A DNA stretch of 64,000 nt, from NCBI RefSeq assembly GCF_000374465.1, contig NZ_KB894528.1:733127-797126 (forward strand). The letters run 5' to 3'. Positions within the stretch are counted from its first letter, which is position 1; every line of letters begins with the position of its first letter. This DNA comes from Ahrensia kielensis DSM 5890. Lineage in GTDB: Bacteria > Pseudomonadota > Alphaproteobacteria > Rhizobiales > Rhizobiaceae. Positions 17,656 to 28,447 of the stretch are shown one piece after another. Below the pieces are notes generated by a model. That model was not told the DNA's origin. It saw only the letters and a list, made by a program, of their open reading frames with translations, and did no database searches. The position numbers and the translations under genes are program-made.

Positions 17656-18751
17656 CTTTTGCAAGAACACCGCCCGTCACCGGCTTTTCACAGCCGGTGG
17701 TGGACGGAAATGTAAGCGGCAGACCTTTTAAAGAGCGCACGGCCAAATAAGCCCATGCTTCCGCTTCCATCATATCGCTGCTAAAACCATAGGTATCAGA
17801 AGCAGCAACATTAACCGCATCGCCCATGATTTCGCTTAAATAGCGCATAATGGATGCATTGCGCGCACCACCACCAGAAATAATGAGCGTTTTAGGCATT
17901 TGATCTAGGTCCGATGCTGATTTAGCAATCGCAGCAGCTGTCAGCTTTGCTAGTGTTGCAGCACCATCCGCTAGCGCCATGCCTTGAACATGCTCTAAGG
18001 TGAAATCGCCGCGATCAAGTGATTTTGGCCCCTCGCGATCAAAAAACGGCAACCCCATATAACGCTCGATCACATCATCATGCGCAACGCCTTTATCTGC
18101 GATAAGCCCACCATCATCATAAGCAATATTAGCTTCGCTTTGCACCCATTGATCAAGCAACGCATTGCCCGGTCCGCAATCAAGCGCAATCGGGTCTTGG
18201 CCTTCAAACACAAAGGTCGCGTTGGAAATACCGCCAATATTGATAAAGCCAACACCGTTTTTTCGCGTTTGTTCATCAAGTTGCGCAGCAAGGGCCTGAT
18301 GATAGATCGGCACCAAAGGCGCACCCTGCCCGCCATGAACCATATCATTGGCACGCATATCAAAAACGACATCCATGCCACTCTCACGCGCAAGCGCAGC
18401 GCCATCACCCAATTGAATTGTGTAGCCTTCATCGGGACGGTGCAGAACAGTTTGGCCGTGAAAGCCAATCACATCAGCAATTTCACCCAGTTGAGCAACC
18501 GCATAAATGTGCCAAGCGGTGATCGCCTGCTCAACCTCATTCAAACAGCCCGGCCGTTCTTGCCGATTCGTCACGCTTTGCGCGTCGATCAATGCCTGCT
18601 CAATCTGCTTTTTGAAGTCTTCATTATACGGCAAAACGGCACTGTTTAATGGTTTCACATAGGCAAGACCATCGGTTTCTATAAGCGCCACATCAATGCC
18701 ATCCATTGATGTTCCACTCATAAGACCGATTGCGCGGATGATTTGTTGCAT
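17648..18751 (-). CDS. anmK: Anhydro-N-acetylmuramic acid kinase
   Basis: A 367-aa kinase that opens and phosphorylates 1,6-anhydro-MurNAc to MurNAc-6-phosphate during recycling of cell-wall fragments. The ATP-binding start GLMSGTSMDGIDVAL (residues 8-22) is diagnostic, and the ASKHA-fold motifs IGGISNATF and ISGGGARN are present. Length fits the family. It is convergent with the hydrolase gene. MurQ, the next enzyme in the pathway, is not in this window. Confidence 0.95.
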   Translation of the reverse strand: MQQIIRAIGLMSGTSMDGIDVALIETDGLAYVKPLNSAVLPYNEDFKKQIEQALIDAQSVTNRQERPGCLNEVEQAITAWHIYAVAQLGEIADVIGFHGQTVLHRPDEGYTIQLGDGAALARESGMDVVFDMRANDMVHGGQGAPLVPIYHQALAAQLDEQTRKNGVGFINIGGISNATFVFEGQDPIALDCGPGNALLDQWVQSEANIAYDDGGLIADKGVAHDDVIERYMGLPFFDREGPKSLDRGDFTLEHVQGMALADGAATLAKLTAAAIAKSASDLDQMPKTLIISGGGARNASIMRYLSEIMGDAVNVAASDTYGFSSDMMEAEAWAYLAVRSLKGLPLTFPSTTGCEKPVTGGVLAKAI

Positions 18752-18835
18752 TGAATTACTTTCAAAGGCGTCTTAAACGGTGCTACACGCCCCGCAGAAT
18801 TTATAAATTACCAAATTACCACGGAATAGAAAACC

Positions 18836-20089
18836 ATGTCCGCTTACAAGTCCGACTTTCTCAATGTCATGCAAGATCGTGGTCTCATCCACCAGATTTC
18901 AGATCCAGCAGGTTTGGACAAGCAACTCATAACTGGAGAGCCGCTAACCGCTTATGTCGGTTATGATGCAACGGCGACAAGTCTCCACATCGGCAATCTT
19001 ATTTCCGTTACAATGCTCTATTGGCTGCAGCAAACAGGGCACCGTCCCATCACATTGATGGGCGGCGGCACGTCTATGGTTGGCGATCCGTCTTTTCGCG
19101 ATGATCAGCGCCAATTGCTAACAACCGATAAGATCGAAGAAAATATTTCTGGTATCAAGAAGATTTTCGGCCGGATTTTGAAATATGGCGACGGTCCAAC
19201 CGATGCGATCATGGTCAATAATGCTGATTGGCTAATGGAATTCAAATATGTTGATTTCCTGCGCGATGTGGGACGCTTCTTTTCCGTCAACCGCATGCTT
19301 TCTTTTGAATCGGTGAAAACCCGCCTTGACCGCGAGCAGAGCCTGTCATTTCTCGAATTTAACTACATGATCATGCAAGGTTATGATTTTGTTGAGTTGA
19401 ACCGCCGCTATGGCTGCGTGATGCAGATGGGCGGCTCGGACCAATGGGGCAACATCGTCAATGGTATCGACCTTGGCCATCGCATGGAGCAGAAACAGTT
19501 TTATGCACTCACGACGCCTTTGCTGACAAAGTCATCTGGTGAGAAAATGGGCAAGTCCGCTTCTGGTGCTGTCTGGCTGAATGGCGATTTGTTCTCGCCA
19601 TATGATTTCTGGCAATATTTCCGCAACACTGAAGATGCGGATGTTGAACGCTTTTTGAAAGTATTCACCCGCCTGCCGCTTGATGAAATTGCCCGCATTT
19701 CCGCACTGGGCGGCTCTGAAATTAATGAGGCCAAAAAGATTCTCGCAACGGAAGCAACAGCCGTTGTTCATGGCCGTGATGAAGCAGAAAAATCTGCCGA
19801 AACCGCCCGCCTGACTTTTGAAGAAGGTGCAACCGCAGCATCATTGCCAACTGTTGAAGTTACCAAAGCAGAACTTCATGACGGCATTGGCGTCCTGTCA
19901 GCTTTTGTGAATGCAGGACTTGCGGCCTCTAATGGTGAAGCACGTCGCAGTATCAAAGGCGGCGCATTTAAGGTCAATGACAATCCTGTTAGCGATGATA
20001 AAATGACAATCAATGACAGCCATCTTATCGACGGCACAGTCAAACTATCGATGGGTAAAAAACGTCACATTCTTATCAAACCGGTATAA
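18836..20089 (+). CDS. tyrS: Tyrosyl-tRNA synthetase
   Basis: A 417-aa class I aminoacyl-tRNA synthetase that charges tRNA-Tyr. The HIGH-like motif is HIGN near residues 46-49 in [10 protein letters not shown], and the KMSKS loop is KMGKS in [11 protein letters not shown]. The C-terminal roughly 70 residues form an S4 RNA-binding domain ([16 protein letters not shown]). It begins at ATG 18836, on the opposite strand to anmK, with an 84-bp gap that must carry both promoters. Confidence 0.97.
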   Translation: MSAYKSDFLNVMQDRGLIHQISDPAGLDKQLITGEPLTAYVGYDATATSLHIGNLISVTMLYWLQQTGHRPITLMGGGTSMVGDPSFRDDQRQLLTTDKIEENISGIKKIFGRILKYGDGPTDAIMVNNADWLMEFKYVDFLRDVGRFFSVNRMLSFESVKTRLDREQSLSFLEFNYMIMQGYDFVELNRRYGCVMQMGGSDQWGNIVNGIDLGHRMEQKQFYALTTPLLTKSSGEKMGKSASGAVWLNGDLFSPYDFWQYFRNTEDADVERFLKVFTRLPLDEIARISALGGSEINEAKKILATEATAVVHGRDEAEKSAETARLTFEEGATAASLPTVEVTKAELHDGIGVLSAFVNAGLAASNGEARRSIKGGAFKVNDNPVSDDKMTINDSHLIDGTVKLSMGKKRHILIKPV

Positions 20090-20096
20090 ATACCGC

Positions 20097-23000
20097 TCAC
20101 CTGAATTCGAAAATCGAGCGGAATATACCAGGTGCAATGACCGATAGCGGGTTAACGGTGACTTGCGGACTGTCGAAACTACCCGACAGTTTGAAAGTTA
20201 CGCCGATTAGCCCGCGATCGCGCCCATTGCCAAGAAAAAGCCCTAAGACTGGAATTTCTGCAAATAACCGGTTCAAACCATAGGCCGGCATAAATGTGCC
20301 GGTTAGTCTTGTCTGGTTTTTGCTATCAAAAACCTTGCCATCAATGACAAAGCCAGCAAGCGGGCCGCGCGCCACAGCTTTTGATATATCCAGCCTTCCC
20401 GGACTAAAGATCAAATCACCGGATGCGCGTTCAAACTTAATTTCTTGTGTGTCTATCTTGCGATCTACGGCCTGCTCCAAGCTTTGTGAGCCATTGGCTT
20501 TCGATGAAACAAGAGTAGCAAGCTTAGGCTCGTTGAACACCCGAAAATCGAACAAGTCAGCCTTACCGCTCAGTGTTCGAGGGCCAGTGCCATTCAAGCT
20601 TAAGTTCAGCGTTCCACCGCGCACATTTGTATAAATATCGGCAAATCGCAAAAACTCTCCCGCACCAAGCGCTTCCAATTTAATTTTCCGACTGGAACCG
20701 ACCCCATCAAGATTTAGAAAAACAGGAAAACCAGATTTGGTGTTACCGCGAATGGATAATTGTGAGACAGTGCCTCCGCGCACCATCATGCTCAATTTCA
20801 TATTCGTCAAATATTCGCCGTGAAAACCAGTAACGCGCGCAATATCCGCAGTGATATCAACGGGGATTGCCCCTTCGGATGTTCCTGTTCGCTGTGCCTC
20901 TGCACGGATATGGCGCATAACACCGCGCGCATCCAGCGACTTGCCGCTCATGGCAACGCTGTACCCTTTGCCACTGCGCTTTACATCAAGCGCAATATTG
21001 TCGTCCTTATTGAGTTGCAGAAAGCCAAATCGTGCACGCTGCAAACCATTCTTATCAATATCAATTTCGCCGCGCGCGCCGAAGCTAGAACCTTTAAGTT
21101 CGAACTTCTTTAAGGCTGTTGCGCCACCATTTTGAGCAAGCTCAAAGACGGCATTGGCTTTAATGCCTGAACCTTTAGCCCAGCCAATCCACGGCAGCGA
21201 GAGTTTGGAGGATGTTAAATCGATATTGACGCGTGAACCGCTGCCGCCGCCGAATTTGACTGGCGTCGTGCCCGTTAAAAGTTCATCAAGTCCAGGAGCA
21301 AGCTTTTTACGGTCCGCATCTTTAAGCACCAATGATATATCGCGTTTTGCTTTAACGCCTGAATTGTTGAAGGGCAAAACCATTGCAATATCTGCAGGCA
21401 ATCCATCAATATTGCCTTTAAGATCGAAATCCCCACGCGTAGGGTCAATCTGGATACGCCCGTCAAGACTGCTTAAATTACGCCCTTCGATTTTTGCTTT
21501 GCTTCCGGCATTGGCGACTTTCAGATCAACGCTCCAATCTGGCGCTGGCGTGTTGGGGCCTTCCCCAAGAACAAAATCCACCGTGACATTCGCATCAACA
21601 TCGCCCAGCAAATCAGCAGGTTTAAACTTGTAAAAGCGTGTTGCATCTATGGGTTTGAATGTAACCAGTTCACCGATTGCGCGTGAAACACCGGTCATAT
21701 TCATCTTCAAATTTGCGTCAATTCGCCCATCAGTTCCATCTGGCAGAGTTAAAACCAATGTCGCATCACTAACATTCGCCTCAAGACCGCTCGGCAAATA
21801 CAGCGATCCCTTGTCAATATTTACCGTCGTCACCCCATCGGCGCTGGAAAGATGACCGCTGGCATTGCGAACAGGTGGAATGTCGCCAACGACGCTAAAT
21901 TCTGCGCCTTCAACATCCAGTTCAACGCTGGTTTCACCTGAATGTTCAAGCAAGGTTCCCGTAATACGGCGCTTTAAAGGCTCGATAATATCAAAGCGTG
22001 CCTTAACGACACGGCCGCCAGCAAGGTTTTCCAAAGCCCAACGCCTTGCGCCTCGCGCAACAGGAGCAGGCCAAAGTTGCTTGACCCCTGCAACCGACAT
22101 GTCATCAGCAAAAACGGTAAAGATCGCAGTTGGATATTCTTCTTCTAGCGCAAGTTCGCCTTCACCGCTCATTGTTCCGCTGTCCGAATTAATATCAAGA
22201 CGCGTAAAACTTATGATTTGCTCTGATAATAGGAATGAGCCTTGCGCTCTGGCTGCAAACTTAACCGGCTCTTCATTCGCATCACTTGCATATGCAACAC
22301 CATTATTGGCCAGCACTTCAAATTGGTAGACGTTCTTTTCTGTCGCTTCTGGTTGGTCACGAAAGCGGCCACTCAAATCTAAAGTTGTTCGCCCCACCAG
22401 CCATGGTGCTGTATGTAATGTGATCGCATCAGAAGCAAAGTCCGCGCTTAATCTCAAAGCCCCTTCAATGGGCACATAATCATCTTGATCAAGCTTAAAT
22501 GAGATATTTTCCGGATATGCTTCTATAGAGGCCATATCGGACGCATCTTCAGCCGCATTGACAAAATGTAGCGAAGCCCGCCCGCGCATAGGTTCGTGCC
22601 GCTTGTCGGGAACACGATCCTCATCCATTTTGGAAAACATGGTCTGAAACCGGCGCCAAGGAAGCGGCAAATTAGTGGCCTCAACACTTATCTCCTGCGT
22701 ATCGCCCACGCTACTATCATCACTGATTGTGTCGATCAATCTTGGCAGCACCAACTTGCCCTTTACAGGCACATCATAACCGTCAATCACCAATTGTCCG
22801 TCAAAATCGGCCTGACCGCTTTCTGCTTTCATACTCAGCGTAACGACATCTATCGTATTTGAATACGGGTTATCACGCAGCACAACTTTGACATTGTCCG
22901 CACGCAGACGCATACCGCCTTCCTGCGAGATAAGACCGCCGACACCATTGTCCATTGCCGCAAAAATAGCTTCAAACTTATTATGCGCATCACTTATTTT

Positions 23001-23516
23001 AAGCTGGGGCGTTTCACCAAATTCAGACTTGCTGGCATCCAATGTTGCCCCGCGCAAACGCACGGATGAAAATTCGGGCCTACCGCTAATGAGCGAACGA
23101 GTACGAATGCCAACCGTCAGTTCATCAGCAGAAAGCATGAGTTGCTGATCGCTCTTTCGTGTCAATTTCACATCTTTGAATGTGATGCCCAGACCATTTG
23201 ACCACAAAATGGCAACATCCGTATCGCCAACTTCGGCGTCCATCGTCACAGGCACAACACGGCGCAAAGCATCTGCGGCAGCATTTTCCACAACAGGTAA
23301 AACAACGCCGCTTCGCACAACCAAAATAAGTGCAGCAATCGCAAAAAAAACTAAACCGCAAAACCCGATTACACAACGACGGGCAAGAACACGGCGCGGT
23401 GCCATAATCGGCGCATGTACTGGTCCTTTAGCCCCATCAAAAGACGGCAATTCATGCAGAGACTTGTCAGCACCGCCCCTCATTTTCCGAATGTTGTTGT
23501 CAGTTTTGTCGTCCAA
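20097..23516 (-). CDS. Large AsmA-like/DUF3971 (YhdP family) envelope protein
   Basis: A 1139-aa protein with a basic cytoplasmic N-terminus, one membrane anchor near residues 48-67 and a very long periplasmic part of repeated beta-rich segments. The C-terminal region (from about residue 870) resembles the AsmA-like C-terminal domain, ending in FKLSGSFDSPQVTVNPLSV. Such repeat-beta-groove proteins (YhdP, TamB, AsmA) are thought to move phospholipids between the inner and outer membranes. It is convergent with tyrS (7-bp gap). The exact subfamily is inferred from length and layout. Confidence 0.82.
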   Translation of the reverse strand: MDDKTDNNIRKMRGGADKSLHELPSFDGAKGPVHAPIMAPRRVLARRCVIGFCGLVFFAIAALILVVRSGVVLPVVENAAADALRRVVPVTMDAEVGDTDVAILWSNGLGITFKDVKLTRKSDQQLMLSADELTVGIRTRSLISGRPEFSSVRLRGATLDASKSEFGETPQLKISDAHNKFEAIFAAMDNGVGGLISQEGGMRLRADNVKVVLRDNPYSNTIDVVTLSMKAESGQADFDGQLVIDGYDVPVKGKLVLPRLIDTISDDSSVGDTQEISVEATNLPLPWRRFQTMFSKMDEDRVPDKRHEPMRGRASLHFVNAAEDASDMASIEAYPENISFKLDQDDYVPIEGALRLSADFASDAITLHTAPWLVGRTTLDLSGRFRDQPEATEKNVYQFEVLANNGVAYASDANEEPVKFAARAQGSFLLSEQIISFTRLDINSDSGTMSGEGELALEEEYPTAIFTVFADDMSVAGVKQLWPAPVARGARRWALENLAGGRVVKARFDIIEPLKRRITGTLLEHSGETSVELDVEGAEFSVVGDIPPVRNASGHLSSADGVTTVNIDKGSLYLPSGLEANVSDATLVLTLPDGTDGRIDANLKMNMTGVSRAIGELVTFKPIDATRFYKFKPADLLGDVDANVTVDFVLGEGPNTPAPDWSVDLKVANAGSKAKIEGRNLSSLDGRIQIDPTRGDFDLKGNIDGLPADIAMVLPFNNSGVKAKRDISLVLKDADRKKLAPGLDELLTGTTPVKFGGGSGSRVNIDLTSSKLSLPWIGWAKGSGIKANAVFELAQNGGATALKKFELKGSSFGARGEIDIDKNGLQRARFGFLQLNKDDNIALDVKRSGKGYSVAMSGKSLDARGVMRHIRAEAQRTGTSEGAIPVDITADIARVTGFHGEYLTNMKLSMMVRGGTVSQLSIRGNTKSGFPVFLNLDGVGSSRKIKLEALGAGEFLRFADIYTNVRGGTLNLSLNGTGPRTLSGKADLFDFRVFNEPKLATLVSSKANGSQSLEQAVDRKIDTQEIKFERASGDLIFSPGRLDISKAVARGPLAGFVIDGKVFDSKNQTRLTGTFMPAYGLNRLFAEIPVLGLFLGNGRDRGLIGVTFKLSGSFDSPQVTVNPLSVIAPGIFRSIFEFR

Positions 23517-23626
23517 AATGATTCCGAAATGTTTTGTGCCCGACGAATTAACGAATCGCCATAGAACTATGGCCTATCAACCTTATATCGTATGCATCGA
23601 AATTCACGCTAAATGAAGGAATCCAC

Positions 23627-24100
23627 ATGAACGAAATGACAGAAGGCTCTGACGCCCCAAACATTGCACTGCCTGCAGACAACGGCAATATGATGTCGGT
23701 TCAGGATTTAAACGGACAACAAGTCGTGCTTTATTTCTACCCCAAAGATGACACGCCAGGATGCACGAAGGAAGCAATCGCTTTTACAGCCTTTCTTGAA
23801 CAATTTGCAGATCAAAACACGGCCGTCTTGGGTGTTTCGCCTGACACTGTGATCAAACATGGAAAATTCAAAGCCAAACATGATCTAGGTGTCACATTAC
23901 TGGCCGATGAAGACCATGAATTAGCCAATGCATATGGCGTTTGGGTCGAGAAAAACATGTATGGCAGAAAATATATGGGCATTGAACGCTCAACCTTCCT
24001 GATTGATAAAACAGGCAAGATCGCAAAAATCTGGCGTAAAGTTAAAGTCGCCGGCCATGCCGAAGTAGTGCTCCAAGAAGCAACAGTCTTGAACAGCTAA
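23627..24100 (+). CDS. bcp: Thioredoxin-dependent peroxiredoxin, Bcp type, single cysteine
   Basis: A 157-aa peroxiredoxin that reduces peroxides in the cytosol. The peroxidatic Cys is C46 in YPKDDTPGCTKEA. The resolving cysteine found five residues later in many Bcp proteins (CTKEAC) is replaced by Ile here, and there is no other Cys in the chain, so this is a 1-Cys form that needs an external thiol. The start at 23627 has a GGAA ribosome site. It stands apart from its neighbours. Confidence 0.93.
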   Translation: MNEMTEGSDAPNIALPADNGNMMSVQDLNGQQVVLYFYPKDDTPGCTKEAIAFTAFLEQFADQNTAVLGVSPDTVIKHGKFKAKHDLGVTLLADEDHELANAYGVWVEKNMYGRKYMGIERSTFLIDKTGKIAKIWRKVKVAGHAEVVLQEATVLNS

Positions 24101-24239
24101 TTGTGAATAAGCTTTTGGAAGGGTGCGTTGCGCCCTCCCATCCAAAATAAGTTAATCTTTTTACAGCGCAAACAACGCTTTATTAACCCTAATAAAGTGT
24201 AATCAAGTCTTCTGCTCACGCATATGACAAGGTTTGCTA

Positions 24240-25490
24240 GTGAAAAAGGTCCAAGAATTCGGCAAAAGAAAAGAGCCCCACACTGTAATCATTGCACAGG
24301 GTCAAAATATCCGTCATTTCACCATCCGGCCTTGGGTCGTTGGTCTTGCTGCGACACTGTTTATGGCTATGGCGGTCGGTTATCTTTTATCGACAAGTTA
24401 TCTTATTCTTCGTGATGACCTCCTCAATACAGCCGTTGCGCGTCAGGCAAAGCTTCAACATGCCTATGAAGACCGTATCGCAAGCCTGCGCGGGCAAGTA
24501 GACCGGATCACCTCTCATCGCCTGCTTGATCAGCAGTTCATGGAAGGCAAGATTGCTGAGCTTGCCAGCCGCCAAAACGTTTTGGCAAGCAGGTCAGGCA
24601 TGATTGAACCGCTTCTTGAGCGTGCAAAAGAGCTTGGCGTCTCGGCGTCACCTGCATCAACTTTGCCCGTCCCAAAGCTACGCCCCGGCACGAAAAACAA
24701 GCAAGCAAGGCTAGGTTTCGGCACGTCCGTGACAAACATTGATACCATCACAACGGGATCAATTGCGGCGCAAGATGCAGACGAATTACCAAGCCTTACA
24801 AAGCTCGCCGATGTAAAAAGCGATCTACACGATATTGAGCGCACCCAGATTGAACAAATCGCCGCATTATCAGAAGCAGCAGCTGAACAGCGCGAAAAAA
24901 TTGTGAACACGGCGCGTCAAGCAGGCCTGCCCATACGTGCTTTAGAGACCACGGGTACAGGCGGTCCATTTATTCCAAGTAATGCAAAAGATTTAGACGC
25001 TGTATTTGATAGTGAAATTGTTTCTTTCAACAAAGCCATTCAAGAACTTGAAGAAACAAAGGAAACGGTCCGCTCCTTTCCCATAGCAAACCCTGCTCCG
25101 GGCAAAAGTATTTCCAGTAAATTCGGACACCGCAAAGATCCCATCATCGGGCGAAGCGCTTTTCATGGCGGCATTGATTTCCGAGCACCAACGGGCACAA
25201 GAATAAACGCCACGGCAGATGGAAAAGTCGTGAAAGCTGGCCGCAATGGCGGCTATGGTAATATGGTTGAAATCAAACATGCCAACGGTTTGACGACACG
25301 CTACGCACATATGAGCCGAATTTTTGTCAAGGTCGGGCAACGCGTTGTTGCAGGACAAAAAATTGGTGCAGCCGGTAGCACAGGCAGGTCAACGGGCCCG
25401 CATTTACATTATGAAGTGCGCTCAGGCGGCAAACCAATCAACCCAATTGGTTATCTAAACGCTGGCACCCGATTGAGCGATTATCTGTAA
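24240..25490 (+). CDS. M23-family (LytM-type) metallopeptidase, membrane anchored
   Basis: A 416-aa protein with a short cytoplasmic N-terminus, one membrane span near residues 32-54, a long helical/coiled-coil periplasmic stretch to about residue 280 and a C-terminal peptidase M23 domain. Zinc-site motifs are HGGIDF and HLHYEV, both intact, so it may be an active peptidoglycan endopeptidase, unlike degenerate EnvC-type activators. GTG 24240 was chosen because AAGG (24229-24232) is at ideal spacing; TTG 24234 is the alternative. The role is probably in cell-wall remodelling or division. Confidence 0.88.
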   Translation: MKKVQEFGKRKEPHTVIIAQGQNIRHFTIRPWVVGLAATLFMAMAVGYLLSTSYLILRDDLLNTAVARQAKLQHAYEDRIASLRGQVDRITSHRLLDQQFMEGKIAELASRQNVLASRSGMIEPLLERAKELGVSASPASTLPVPKLRPGTKNKQARLGFGTSVTNIDTITTGSIAAQDADELPSLTKLADVKSDLHDIERTQIEQIAALSEAAAEQREKIVNTARQAGLPIRALETTGTGGPFIPSNAKDLDAVFDSEIVSFNKAIQELEETKETVRSFPIANPAPGKSISSKFGHRKDPIIGRSAFHGGIDFRAPTGTRINATADGKVVKAGRNGGYGNMVEIKHANGLTTRYAHMSRIFVKVGQRVVAGQKIGAAGSTGRSTGPHLHYEVRSGGKPINPIGYLNAGTRLSDYL

Positions 25491-25500
25491 CGGCAATGTG

Positions 25501-27273
25501 TTAGACAGGCATCGCCGCATCAACGATACGAAGTTGCGGCGTTACACGGCCATTCCAATGATTTGCGCTTAAAGTACCCGCAACATGAATAGGCCGGTCC
25601 TTGCCCTCACGAAGAATTTTGCCAAGTTCACTATCAACGGCTCTAAATGCAATGGCATCAATCTGCGCCCCATCTTGTGCACGCAGCGCTACTTTCAAAT
25701 GCCCCTGCCCAACTGGCTTTGAAAAAGCGACCATATGGTGAGGAAGCACAAATACAGGTTCTGGATTGCCAGCACCGTATGGTCCAGCCTTATTAAGAAG
25801 CTCTATGAGAGTGATGTTGCAACCACGCGCGGATAACGCACCATCAATCTTTTGTTCGGACGTATTGACCAGCTCTTGCACGGCAGATGCGGCTTGATCA
25901 TCAAAAAATGCGCGCAGCGCACCAAGTTTTGATTTCTCAACCGTAATGCCCGCCGCCATGGCATGACCGCCGCCCTTAATGAGCAAACCAGATTCAACAG
26001 CCATGCGCACGACTTTACCAAGATCAAATCCTGGAATTGAGCGGCCTGAACCTGTACCCTTTCCATCGCGCCCAAGCGCAATGGCAAAAGATGGACGCCG
26101 CGTTGAATCTTTAAGCCGTGAGGCAATGAGGCCAGCAATGCCGGGGTGCCAACTTTCACTGGCCGTTACAATGATTGCTGGAGGCGATGCAGATTGCAAT
26201 TCACGCTCAGCTTCAGCTTTTGCTTCTTCCACCATTTGAACTTCAATCGCTTGGCGCTGCGCATTGAGTTCATTTAGCTCTTTTGCAATTTCAGCGGCGC
26301 GGTCAGGATCGGTTTCAGTAAGCAATTTTGCACCAAGCGAAGCATCGCCAATACGCCCACCCGCATTGATGCGCGGACCAATCGCAAATCCAAAATGAAA
26401 CGGATTAATAGGCTCTCCGATGCGCGCAACCGATGCCAATGCCGCTATACCCAAATTCGTTTGGTGACGCGCTGTCACAAGCCCTTTGGCAACGAATGCG
26501 CGGTTTAACCCGATCAGTGGCACAACATCACAAACCGTCGTTAGCGCAACCAAATCGAGCATACGCATCAAGTCTGGCAGATCGTTGCGACCAGAAGCGC
26601 GTAATTGCCGCGACACTTCAACCAATGACATAAAAACAACGCCGCCCGCGCATAAATGTCCAAGGCCCGAAATATCGTCCTCACGGTTTGGATTAACCAC
26701 AGCAACAATAGCCGGCAATGCGCCGCCAACTTGGTGATGATCGAGGACAACAATATCAATGCCTGTATCATCAATGGCTGAAAATGCTTCAGCGCTATTT
26801 GTTCCGCAATCGACTGTGATAATAAAATCATTGCGCTCTGCAAGCGCTTTCATGGCCGCAGCATTGGGGCCATACCCCTCATATATTCTGTCAGGAATAT
26901 AGATTTCTACCTGCAAACCAAAATGGCCAAGATAACGGGCCATCAGCGCCGATGAGCCAGCGCCGTCCACATCATAATCACCAAATATGGCTACTTTTTC
27001 TTTAGCGTTTATGGCCTGCGCAATGCGCGCTGCCGCAGCTTCCATGTCGGTAATTGTGCGCGGATCTGGCATCAGTGCTTTTATCGTCGGATCAAGGAAT
27101 TCCTTTACCTCGTCGCGGTGCACACCGCGTGCAGCAAGAACCCGCGCCAAAATATCCGGCACACCGTGGGTTTGTGCAATATCCAAAGCAATATTTTTCT
27201 GCGGTGCAGACAAGCGCTCTATCCAGCGCCGTCCACCCGCAGAATTTTCGATATCAAGAAATGTCTGAGCCAT
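25501..27273 (-). CDS. recJ: Single-stranded-DNA-specific exonuclease RecJ
   Basis: A 590-aa 5'-3' single-strand exonuclease used in recombination and repair. DHH-family motifs are visible: DYDVDGAGSSAL near residues 99-110, VDCGTNS near 155 and VLDHHQVGG near 175. The DHHA1 part with GGGHAMAAGI near residue 405 and a C-terminal OB-fold-like domain follow. Length matches the family. It is convergent with the M23 peptidase and precedes no obvious partner. Confidence 0.96.
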   Translation of the reverse strand: MAQTFLDIENSAGGRRWIERLSAPQKNIALDIAQTHGVPDILARVLAARGVHRDEVKEFLDPTIKALMPDPRTITDMEAAAARIAQAINAKEKVAIFGDYDVDGAGSSALMARYLGHFGLQVEIYIPDRIYEGYGPNAAAMKALAERNDFIITVDCGTNSAEAFSAIDDTGIDIVVLDHHQVGGALPAIVAVVNPNREDDISGLGHLCAGGVVFMSLVEVSRQLRASGRNDLPDLMRMLDLVALTTVCDVVPLIGLNRAFVAKGLVTARHQTNLGIAALASVARIGEPINPFHFGFAIGPRINAGGRIGDASLGAKLLTETDPDRAAEIAKELNELNAQRQAIEVQMVEEAKAEAERELQSASPPAIIVTASESWHPGIAGLIASRLKDSTRRPSFAIALGRDGKGTGSGRSIPGFDLGKVVRMAVESGLLIKGGGHAMAAGITVEKSKLGALRAFFDDQAASAVQELVNTSEQKIDGALSARGCNITLIELLNKAGPYGAGNPEPVFVLPHHMVAFSKPVGQGHLKVALRAQDGAQIDAIAFRAVDSELGKILREGKDRPIHVAGTLSANHWNGRVTPQLRIVDAAMPV

Positions 27274-27326
27274 GACTGCTTTTCAGCCTGTCATCGATGA
27301 ACGTCAAGCGCAATGATTGACCGCTA

Positions 27327-28313
27327 TCAGTTGAATTTTTCAATATCTTGGTGACGCGCTGTAATTTCCCGCACTGTACGCGAAGATGAACGCATCACAA
27401 TTGTTTCAGTCTGAATGTAATTTTTCGCAAATTTTACGCCCTTGAGCATATTACCATCGGTAACACCGGTGGCAGCAAAAAGAACATCGCCAGATGCCAG
27501 CTCATCCATTTTATAAGCACGCATTGGGTCAGACACACCCATTTTGGCTGCACGCGCAATCTTTTCAGGCGTATCAAGGATAAGGCGTCCCTGCATTTGC
27601 CCACCAACACAGCGCAGCGCTGATGCTGCAAGAACACCTTCTGGTGCGCCGCCGCGGCCCATATAAATATCAACGCCCGTCACTTCTGGATCTGTCGTAT
27701 CAATAATACCGGCCACATCACCATCGCCAATCAAACGCACCGCAGCGCCCGTTGAGCGAACAGCCGCGAGAAGATCGGCATGGCGTGGGCGATCAAGGAT
27801 ACAGGCTGTTATTTCAGAAACAGGCACACCCTTTGCTTTAGCAAGCGCTCTAATATTGTCGGCTGGGTCCGCATCAATATCGACGATGCCGACAGGATAG
27901 CCCGGGCCAATTGCCAATTTATCCATATACACATCAGGCGCAAACAGGAGCGTGCCTTTAGATGCCATCGAAATTACAGCCAATGAATTCGGCATATTTT
28001 TCGCACAAATCGTTGTGCCTTCAAGAGGATCAAGCGCAATATCAACTTCAGGACCATGACCGAGGCCAACTTCTTCACCAATATAAAGCATCGGCGCTTC
28101 GTCGCGCTCGCCCTCACCAATCACCACTGTGCCACGGATTGGCAGGCGGTTAAGTTCAGCTCGCATCGCGTCAACAGCAACCTGATCGGCAGCTTTTTCA
28201 TCGCCTCGCCCGCGCAAACGCGCAGCGGCAACCGCAGCAGCCTCCGTTACACGAGCCAATTCCATTGCAAGTTCGCGTGTCAAACCAGCATCTGTTGAGC
28301 GACGATCATTCAT
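27327..28313 (-). CDS. glpX: Fructose-1,6-bisphosphatase class II
   Basis: A 328-aa GlpX-type phosphatase for gluconeogenesis. Conserved metal and substrate residues lie in GEGERDEAPMLYIGEEVG near residues 62-79 and DPLEGTT near 95-101. The ATG at 28313 with a GGA upstream is preferred over the TTG at 28325. It is downstream of hom in the same direction (about 135 bp apart), and a GCAGCA-TTCG-TGCTGC hairpin (28332-28347) lies just before the start. Hom and glpX are neighbours in many Rhizobiales. Confidence 0.95.
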   Translation of the reverse strand: MNDRRSTDAGLTRELAMELARVTEAAAVAAARLRGRGDEKAADQVAVDAMRAELNRLPIRGTVVIGEGERDEAPMLYIGEEVGLGHGPEVDIALDPLEGTTICAKNMPNSLAVISMASKGTLLFAPDVYMDKLAIGPGYPVGIVDIDADPADNIRALAKAKGVPVSEITACILDRPRHADLLAAVRSTGAAVRLIGDGDVAGIIDTTDPEVTGVDIYMGRGGAPEGVLAASALRCVGGQMQGRLILDTPEKIARAAKMGVSDPMRAYKMDELASGDVLFAATGVTDGNMLKGVKFAKNYIQTETIVMRSSSRTVREITARHQDIEKFN

Positions 28314-28447
28314 ATCAATATCCAATTATTGGCAGCACGAATGCTGCTTTAACAAACTAGAATAGGGAAAAGCACACCTTGGGATGACTTGAAAGCACCG
28401 TTTGCAGACAAGGTTAAACTCAATCGATTTAGAATTAAGTTATTTGC

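Noticed and set aside
21154-21633. 159-aa plus-strand frame inside the AsmA-like gene
   Set aside because: It lies wholly antisense to a strongly supported coding gene and has a Pro/Ser-rich shadow composition.
24111-24140. Possible terminator after bcp (AGGGTGC-GTT-GCGCCCT)
   Set aside because: A short stem exists but it is followed by CCCATCC rather than a T-run, so I do not call it a terminator.
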